Assembly: GCA_035633215.1 (NCBI GenBank)
Contig: DASQFI010000058.1
Location: forward strand, 166,570 to 230,569
DNA from: DASQFI01 sp035633215
GTDB lineage: Bacteria > Acidobacteriota > Vicinamibacteria > Vicinamibacterales > SCN-69-37
Direction of reading: 5' to 3'
Length of the DNA stretch: 64,000 nucleotides
The notes beneath the pieces are model-generated. The model worked only from the letters and a program-made list of their open reading frames with translations, was not told the DNA's origin and did no database searches. Below, one piece after another: positions 62,841-64,000 of this stretch. The translations under genes and the position numbers were made by a program. Each line of letters begins with the position of its first letter. Position 1 is the stretch's first letter.

Positions 62841-63487
62841 CGGATCCTCGCAGGCCGGGCGGACGCCGGCGGGACGTCGAGTCCGCGGATCAAATAGGAG
62901 GCGATGGTCTCGGCGACCGCGCCCGCCGACCGCTCGCCTTCGGGCCGGAACCAGGTGGCGGTCCAGTTGAGCGCGCCGAGCATCGCGCGCGTGAGGACGG
63001 CGACGTCGCCGTTGGTCTCCGCGCCATTCGCGAGACAGGCCCCGACGAGGTCGCGCACCGCGTGCTCGTACCGGTCGCGCTTGGCGACGATCCGCTTGCG
63101 CAACGGATCGGACAGCGCTTCCGTGGCGACGTGCGCGACCGCGCCCTCGACCTCGTCGAGCACCGCCGCGGCGTGCGCGCGCAGGACGTGTCCCAGGCGG
63201 GACGCGGGGCCGCCGGACAGCCTCCGAGCGTCGGCCACCGCCGCCAGCATCAAGTCCAGCGACCGGTCCTGACAGAAAAAGAGGATCTCGTCCTTCCCGG
63301 AGAAGTGGTGGTAGAGGTTCGCGACCGACAGGTCCGCGGCGCTCGCGATGTCGCGCATCGAGGTCTCGGCGAAGCCGCGCTCCCGGAAGATCCGGCCCGC
63401 CGCGCGGAGGATGGCGATCCGGGTCGCATCCCGCCGGCGCTGCATCCGGGCGGACGGCGGCCGGCGGCGGGACGGGGCTACCGACAT
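62837..63487 (-). CDS. TetR-family repressor of the molybdenum hydroxylase operon
   Basis: 216 residues. The N-terminal HTH is standard (ILRAAGRIFRERGFAETSMR, DIASAADLSVANLYHHFSGK), and the C-terminal ligand domain resembles AcuR/PaaR-like regulators of CoA-ester catabolism. It is the first gene of the operon and begins three bases from a double operator, so it probably represses itself and the three enzyme genes until an aromatic acyl-CoA or related ligand appears. Confidence 0.9.
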   Translation of the reverse strand: MSVAPSRRRPPSARMQRRRDATRIAILRAAGRIFRERGFAETSMRDIASAADLSVANLYHHFSGKDEILFFCQDRSLDLMLAAVADARRLSGGPASRLGHVLRAHAAAVLDEVEGAVAHVATEALSDPLRKRIVAKRDRYEHAVRDLVGACLANGAETNGDVAVLTRAMLGALNWTATWFRPEGERSAGAVAETIASYLIRGLDVPPASARPARIR

Positions 63488-63489
63488 AA

Positions 63490-63525
63490 TAGAACGAACA
63501 TTCTACTATTAGAATGGCTGTTCTA
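63490..63525 (-). promoter_or_regulatory. Double TetR operator abutting the tetR start codon
   Basis: TAGAACGAACATTCTA (63490-63505) and TAGAATGGCTGTTCTA (63510-63525) are two dyads 20 bp apart; the whole block is also an inverted repeat (13 of 16 positions). Being only two bases from the ATG at 63487 leaves no room for a ribosome-binding site, suggesting a leaderless transcript. Confidence 0.7.
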
Positions 63526-63529
63526 GTCA

Positions 63530-63775
63530 TCTGAAATCTGCAATCTGGGAATCTGGAATCTTGATCTGCGAATGTCCAATCGGGGGAATTTGGAATCTTG
63601 AAGCCTTCGCCGGCCTTGCCGGTCGGGACTACAGGGGCGAGTCCGCGGTCCCGATTCCAGATTTCAGATCCCAGATTCCAGATAGATTGCAGATTCCCCG
63701 ATAGATTGCCAGATTCCCAGATCGCCAGATTGCTGACGCAAGATTGCAGATTCCAGATCGCCGATTCCAGATGAC
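63530..63775. repeat. Degenerate AGATTCCAGAT / AATCTGGAATCT simple-repeat array
   Basis: About twenty imperfect 10-12-base units built from GATTCCAGAT, AGATTGCAGATT and their complements flank a non-repeat core near 63600-63655 (GCCTTCGCCGGCCTTGCCGG). Units before the core are mainly on one strand and after it mainly on the other, so the array can fold on itself. No gene is seen here. Confidence 0.75.
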
Positions 63776-63840
63776 ACCATGTCGATCCGAGCCTTGATGT
63801 CAATCACCGGCGTGCCGTCGACCGCTACGGCCGGAGAAAC

Positions 63841-63920
63841 GAGCGCGAGCGAGCGTGTCAGGGGGTCCGGCCTTCGCCAAGGCTCCGGCGGGCAGGCCGG
63901 GCGGGACGAAGTCCCCCGGA
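63841..63920 (+). repeat. R2-type palindromic repeat near the right edge
   Basis: GAGCGCGAGCGAGCG, then GGGGGTCCGG (63861-63870), an inserted 27-base segment, and CGGGACGAAGTCCCCCGGA (about 63901-63920) repeat the order seen on the minus strand at 38386-38430 and 20281-20306. Confidence 0.65.
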
Positions 63921-63954
63921 AAAAAATCGAGGCGGGTCGAATGACCCGCCTCGA
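63920..63954 (-). terminator. Rho-independent terminator on the minus strand
   Basis: TCGAGGCGGGTC (63927-63938) and GACCCGCCTCGA (63943-63954) form a 12-bp stem with a GAAT loop. On the minus strand the stem is followed by a run of T (63926-63920). It should end transcription of a minus-strand gene that lies right of the window. Confidence 0.8.
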
Positions 63955-64000
63955 GTGTCGTGCCTAGTGCCTACCAGCCTACCAGCGCGGTTCCGAACGA

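Noticed and set aside
63530..63775. CRISPR array
   Set aside because: Units are only about 10-12 bases, degenerate, and without uniform spacers; no cas genes are present.

Overview
The window is GC-rich (about two thirds G+C by eye), gene-dense bacterial chromosome. Its gene families point to Acidobacteriota, probably class Vicinamibacteria. The signs are large TonB-dependent receptors with N-terminal carboxypeptidase-regulatory-like domains, 'orphan' MacB/FtsX-type permeases, a VWFA-related acidobacterial domain protein, a DUF1592/DUF1552/ankyrin trio, and SpoIIE-type and M56/BlaI signalling genes. No rRNA, tRNA, CRISPR, integrase or transposase was found, and the lineage is inferred from content only.

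Layout. 1-1651: 5' part of a dabA-like inorganic-carbon transporter gene (minus strand, runs off the left edge) with a divergent ArsR regulator. 1706-3301: truncated orphan permease, then an ArsR-SRPBCC fusion with an operator-promoter and a strong hairpin. 3320-16096: a potassium island. A ydaO-type (c-di-AMP) riboswitch leads an operon of SPFH protein, APC-type K+/amino-acid transporter, KdpD-like kinase and KdpE-like regulator. It is followed by a porin, two 26-residue membrane peptides (one is KdpF), KdpA, KdpC, KdpB and a separate KdpD N-terminal sensor. KdpD is therefore split into two genes about 7 kb apart, and kdpA carries an in-frame 102-nt insertion of a dispersed repeat. 16102-16850: a small minus-strand operon with an RNA polymerase omega-like subunit. 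17152-22891: a decayed propeller gene, VOC protein, zinc dehydrogenase, and a MocR/PdxR regulator divergent from an orphan permease. 22878-24582: two tandem contractile-tail-tube (gp19/eCIS-like) genes with no other tail genes, a shortened DinB gene, and a small membrane protein plus XRE regulator. 24673-31225: IspH, a META-domain lipoprotein-like protein, and a translationally coupled metallophosphoesterase, NhaA-like antiporter and TonB receptor. 31242-36390: SpoIIE phosphatase with a pseudo-receiver/GAF protein, and an exported protein with an Omp85-like barrel. 36506-42518: ankyrin, DUF1552 and DUF1592 genes. 42795-48965: radical SAM, YciI, VWFA protein and TonB receptor. 49105-58701: spermidine-synthase-like/TPR fusion, BlaI with an M56-TonB fusion, PQQ-type sugar dehydrogenase, MetRS and DUF4126. 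58712-63487: a TetR-controlled molybdenum hydroxylase whose FAD subunit carries the four-cysteine loop diagnostic of 4-hydroxybenzoyl-CoA reductase.

Two themes stand out. First, potassium control appears to use c-di-AMP at two levels: the riboswitch ahead of the transporter and kinase genes, and a KdpD sensor/USP protein, a family known to bind c-di-AMP in Firmicutes. Second, several families of short palindromic repeats sit exactly at gene ends and supply stop codons, one start codon, and in kdpA 34 internal codons. This looks like a genome where non-autonomous repeats are being taken into reading frames.
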